From assembly GCA_046349215.1 (NCBI GenBank), contig JAXMCV010000002.1:1364001-1428000 (forward strand): a DNA stretch of 64,000 bases, read 5' to 3'. Both the position numbers and the translations under genes were made by a program. This DNA comes from JAJXWB01 sp046349215. Lineage in GTDB: Bacteria > Pseudomonadota > Alphaproteobacteria > Rhizobiales > Beijerinckiaceae. The notes below the pieces were generated by a model. It had not been told where the DNA came from. It saw nothing but the letters and a program-made list of their open reading frames with translations, and did no database searches. Shown in pieces: positions 61,970-64,000 of this stretch (positions within the stretch are counted from its first letter, which is position 1; the number at the start of each line of letters is the position of its first letter).

Positions 61970-62188
61970 ATGCGCCAACCAGACCGCATCATCCGCATGG
62001 ACACCGTCCGCGACCGGACGGGTCTCTCAAGGTCCACCATCTACCGCAAGATCGCCGAGGGTACGTTCCCGCCCCAGATCAAGATCAGCATCAACGGCGC
62101 GGGCTGGCGGGAATCCGACATTGACCGATGGGTCGCCAACCCCGTGGCATGGCGGCCAGGAAGCGGGCGCGGCCTAGATGCCGTCTGA
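61970..62188 (+). CDS. AlpA-family helix-turn-helix regulator
   Basis: A 72-residue MerR-like winged-helix protein: IIRMDTVRDRTGLSRSTIYR, then a GTFPPQIKI wing and WRESDIDRWV end. AlpA-type proteins activate excision or integrase genes of mobile elements. Its 3' end overlaps the next gene by 11 bases. Confidence 0.9.
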   Translation: MRQPDRIIRMDTVRDRTGLSRSTIYRKIAEGTFPPQIKISINGAGWRESDIDRWVANPVAWRPGSGRGLDAV

Positions 62189-62423
62189 TCGCGGCGCGCG
62201 CTCCCGCGCCCGGCGCGTCAGGCCGCCCACGGCATCCGAGCAACTTGAGGCGCTGTTGGGCTATCCGTGGCCGTTCCCCGGCAGGCCGCCCAAGCATGAC
62301 CTCTCCACATGGACCGTCACCGACGACTGGCCCCATCCTGTCCCGGTCACAGAGGCCGAGATCGAGGTGTTCGAGCAATGGTTCGGCGACCTGTTCGACG
62401 AGTTGTTCGGTTCCGGCGGCTGA
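62178..62423 (+). CDS. hypothetical protein of the mobile element
   Basis: An 81-residue acidic protein: a basic N-terminus, then LGYPWPFPGRPPKHDLSTWT and a helical EAEIEVFEQWFGDLFDELFG end. It overlaps alpA by 11 bases, so it is translated with it. No family recognised. The partly repetitive FGDLFDELFG end suggests a protein-binding helix. Confidence 0.6.
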   Translation: MPSDRGARSRARRVRPPTASEQLEALLGYPWPFPGRPPKHDLSTWTVTDDWPHPVPVTEAEIEVFEQWFGDLFDELFGSGG

Positions 62424-62473
62424 CGCTCCAAGCGTCGAAATCGACGTTGAAATCCACCCTCCAATAGATTATT

Positions 62474-62498
62474 TGTAGTCACATATGGCTACATATGG
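62474..62498. promoter_or_regulatory. probable autoregulatory operator of the toxin-antitoxin operon
   Basis: An inverted repeat TGTAG-N10-CTACA (62474-62493) overlaps a direct repeat ACATATGG (62481-62488 and 62491-62498). It ends nine bases before the antitoxin ATG. Phd-type antitoxins normally repress from such a site. Confidence 0.6.
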
Positions 62499-62507
62499 AG
62501 GCGCAAC

Positions 62508-62756
62508 ATGCTGACCATCAACCTCAGAGACGCCAAGGCTGGATTTTCCAGCCTGGTCGATGAAGCCGTCAAAGGAGAGATCGTGACTATCACTCGTCAT
62601 GGCAAGCCCGTTGCGGCCCTGGTTTCGGTCGAGGCGGCGGAGATCGCGCGCAAGGCGCTCGATCGCAAACGGGCGGGCCTTGTCAGCTATCTCAGGACGT
62701 TCCCAGGCGGAGAGTTCCCGCGCAACCGCAAACCATCGCGAGATGTCGAGCTTTGA
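62508..62756 (+). CDS. type II antitoxin, Phd/YefM family
   Basis: An 82-residue antitoxin: MLTINLRDAKAGFSSLVDEA, then VTITRHGKPVAALVS, the DNA-binding Phd fold. The C-terminal 30 residues (LVSYLRTFPGGEFPRNRKPS) are the likely toxin-neutralising tail. GGAGG lies before the ATG. Its stop overlaps the toxin start (TTGA). Confidence 0.93.
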   Translation: MLTINLRDAKAGFSSLVDEAVKGEIVTITRHGKPVAALVSVEAAEIARKALDRKRAGLVSYLRTFPGGEFPRNRKPSRDVEL

Positions 62757-63214
62757 GCGGCTTCCTTCTCGACACCAACGTCGTCTCCATGCTGGCGCCG
62801 TCGAAGTCGGAAGCGTCCGCAAGCTTCCTCACCTGGCTGGACCGCATGGACGCCGATGGACGGCTATTTCTGTCGGTCGTCTCCATCCATGAGATCGAGA
62901 AGGGAATCGCGCTCCTCGACCACAAGGATGCAACGGCGAAGGCCGCGAGCCTGAAAGCATGGCTCAGTGGTCTCGTCTCCACATACGATGACAAGATCAT
63001 TGGCTTCGACGCGCAGGCCGCCGCAATCGGCGGGCGGCTGGAGGCAAAGGCGCTTGCGGCCGGTCACGACCCCGGCATGGCCGATGCCGTGATTGCCGGT
63101 ATCGCCGCAGCGCATGAACTCATTGTTGTCACCCTCAACACGAAGCATTTCTTGCCGTTCGGCGTCGCCGTGTTGTCGCCTGACGAGGCGGCTGCACAAG
63201 GAGGCCCGGCATGA
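62753..63214 (+). CDS. VapC-like PIN-domain toxin
   Basis: A 153-residue endoribonuclease-type toxin. PIN acidic residues are FLLDTNVVSM (first Asp), SIHEIEKGI (Glu), DPGMADAVIAGIA (Asp) and VTLNTKHF (Asn in the last position). The TTG start at 62753 overlaps the antitoxin stop (TTGA). Its own stop overlaps the recombinase start (ATGA), so antitoxin, toxin and recombinase form one translationally coupled unit. Confidence 0.92.
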   Translation: MSGFLLDTNVVSMLAPSKSEASASFLTWLDRMDADGRLFLSVVSIHEIEKGIALLDHKDATAKAASLKAWLSGLVSTYDDKIIGFDAQAAAIGGRLEAKALAAGHDPGMADAVIAGIAAAHELIVVTLNTKHFLPFGVAVLSPDEAAAQGGPA

Positions 63215-64000
63215 CCGCTTCCACAATTCCTCTGCGCGCCGCCCTTTATCTGCGAGTTTCGACCGCGCGGCAGGCCGAGCATGATGTTTCCATTCCCGAC
63301 CAAAAGCGGCAGGGCGAAGCCTATTGCCAGGCACGCGGTTATCAGCTTGTCGAAACCTTCGTGGAGCCAGGAGCCTCGGCCACCAATGACCGCAGGCCCG
63401 AGTTTCAACGGATGATCGAGGCGGGAACGTCGAAGCCCGCGCCCTTCGATGTCGTCGTCGTGCATTCGTTCAGCCGGTTCTTCCGCGATCACTTCGAGTT
63501 GGAGTTCTACGTCAGGAAGCTGGCGAAGAACGGCGTGAAGCTCGTTTCCATTACGCAGGAGATGGGCGACGACCCCATGCACGTCATGATGCGGCAGATC
63601 ATGGCGCTGTTCGACGAATACCAGTCCAAGGAAAACGCCAAGCACGTCATACGCGCGTTGAAGGAGAATGCGCGGCAGGGCTTCTGGAACGGTTCGCTTC
63701 CGCCTATCGGCTATCGCGTTGTCGCAGCCGAGCAGCGCGGGGCCAAGACCAAGAAGAAGCTGGAAATCGATCCGCTCCACGCTGACACGGTGCGGCTGAT
63801 CTATCGCCTCGCACTGGAAGGTGACGGCACCACCGGCCAGATGGGCGTCAAGAACATCGTCTCCTATCTGAACCGCAACCGCATCTTTACGCGCGATGGC
63901 GGGCGTTGGGGCATCGGACAGGTTCACCGTATCCTGACGCGCCGCACCTATAGGGGCGAGCACGAGTTCAACAAGCGGACGAAGACCAAGGAGTTGAAGC
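63211..64000 (+). CDS. large serine recombinase, partial (3' end outside window)
   Basis: 263 residues are visible. The resolvase catalytic domain has ALYLRVSTARQAEHDVSIPD (catalytic Ser in RVST), FVEPGASATNDRRPEFQRM and VVVHSFSRFFRDHFE. The recombinase domain starts near 160 with RQGFWNGSLPPIGYRVV. Large serine recombinases integrate and excise elements at an att site. Its coupling to a toxin-antitoxin pair suggests that excision and maintenance are linked. It is probably the active integrase of this element, whereas the tyrosine recombinase at 44.6 kb is dead. Confidence 0.93.
   Translation, partial: MTASTIPLRAALYLRVSTARQAEHDVSIPDQKRQGEAYCQARGYQLVETFVEPGASATNDRRPEFQRMIEAGTSKPAPFDVVVVHSFSRFFRDHFELEFYVRKLAKNGVKLVSITQEMGDDPMHVMMRQIMALFDEYQSKENAKHVIRALKENARQGFWNGSLPPIGYRVVAAEQRGAKTKKKLEIDPLHADTVRLIYRLALEGDGTTGQMGVKNIVSYLNRNRIFTRDGGRWGIGQVHRILTRRTYRGEHEFNKRTKTKELK

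Noticed and set aside
44640..64000. tRNA attachment site or CRISPR array in the accessory region
   Set aside because: No tRNA cloverleaf was recognised at the left boundary and no regularly spaced direct repeats were seen; the right boundary lies outside the window.

Overview
The window is a high-GC alphaproteobacterial chromosome, most probably of the Hyphomicrobiales (Rhizobiales). The signs are a PHB phasin behind a PhaR-type operator, the dinB / DUF3572 / divK / pleD / rpmG neighbourhood, an EipB (DUF1849) envelope protein, a GCG_CRPN-type small secreted protein, a pyrB-linked degenerate dihydroorotase and clustered GANTC (CcrM) sites. Genus cannot be fixed from the sequence.

Positions 1-44,400 are compact core chromosome. 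In order: a D,D-carboxypeptidase (5' part), phasin, clpS-clpA, a HerA-like ATPase, a branched-chain amino acid exporter (azlCD), HIT and DUF4105 proteins, a COG3146 acyltransferase, GDPD and RidA, eipB, DNA polymerase IV, the DivK-PleD cell-cycle/c-di-GMP pair, rpmG, ribokinase, an amino-acid binding protein, MFS, Nudix, DUF983, RNase R, GNAT, topoisomerase I, a pyrB-membrane protein-pyrC'-plsY-dprA operon, ruvX, a CPBP protease, gatCA and gatB, a CHAD protein, a histone H1-like protein and a PhnA-like membrane protein with a 22-residue microprotein. REP-like palindromes lie at 14.65-14.82 kb and 26.53-26.60 kb.

At about 44.64 kb the core is interrupted. The 3' end of a porin gene, still with its terminator, abuts the 3' end of a tyrosine recombinase gene on the other strand; both are remnants. 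From there to the end of the window the DNA is an accessory region. Its first part (55.1 down to 45.3 kb) is one uninterrupted minus-strand run of seven touching or overlapping genes: a two-domain AAA+ ATPase, a DnaQ-like exonuclease, a WYL regulator, a 43-codon ORF, an unrecognised 417-residue protein, a PLD/Tdp1-like protein with two HxK motifs and a SNF2-type helicase. I cannot match this set to a named defence system; it is the best candidate here for an undescribed one.

The second part (55.2-64 kb) holds a SpoU methyltransferase with a decayed partial copy, a DUF2779 protein (Cas4-like plus DnaQ-like), then the backbone of a mobilizable or conjugative element: traD, traC, a putative oriT, the relaxase-helicase traA, an AlpA regulator, a Phd/VapC-type toxin-antitoxin pair and a large serine recombinase cut by the window end. 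No type IV secretion genes are seen in the window.
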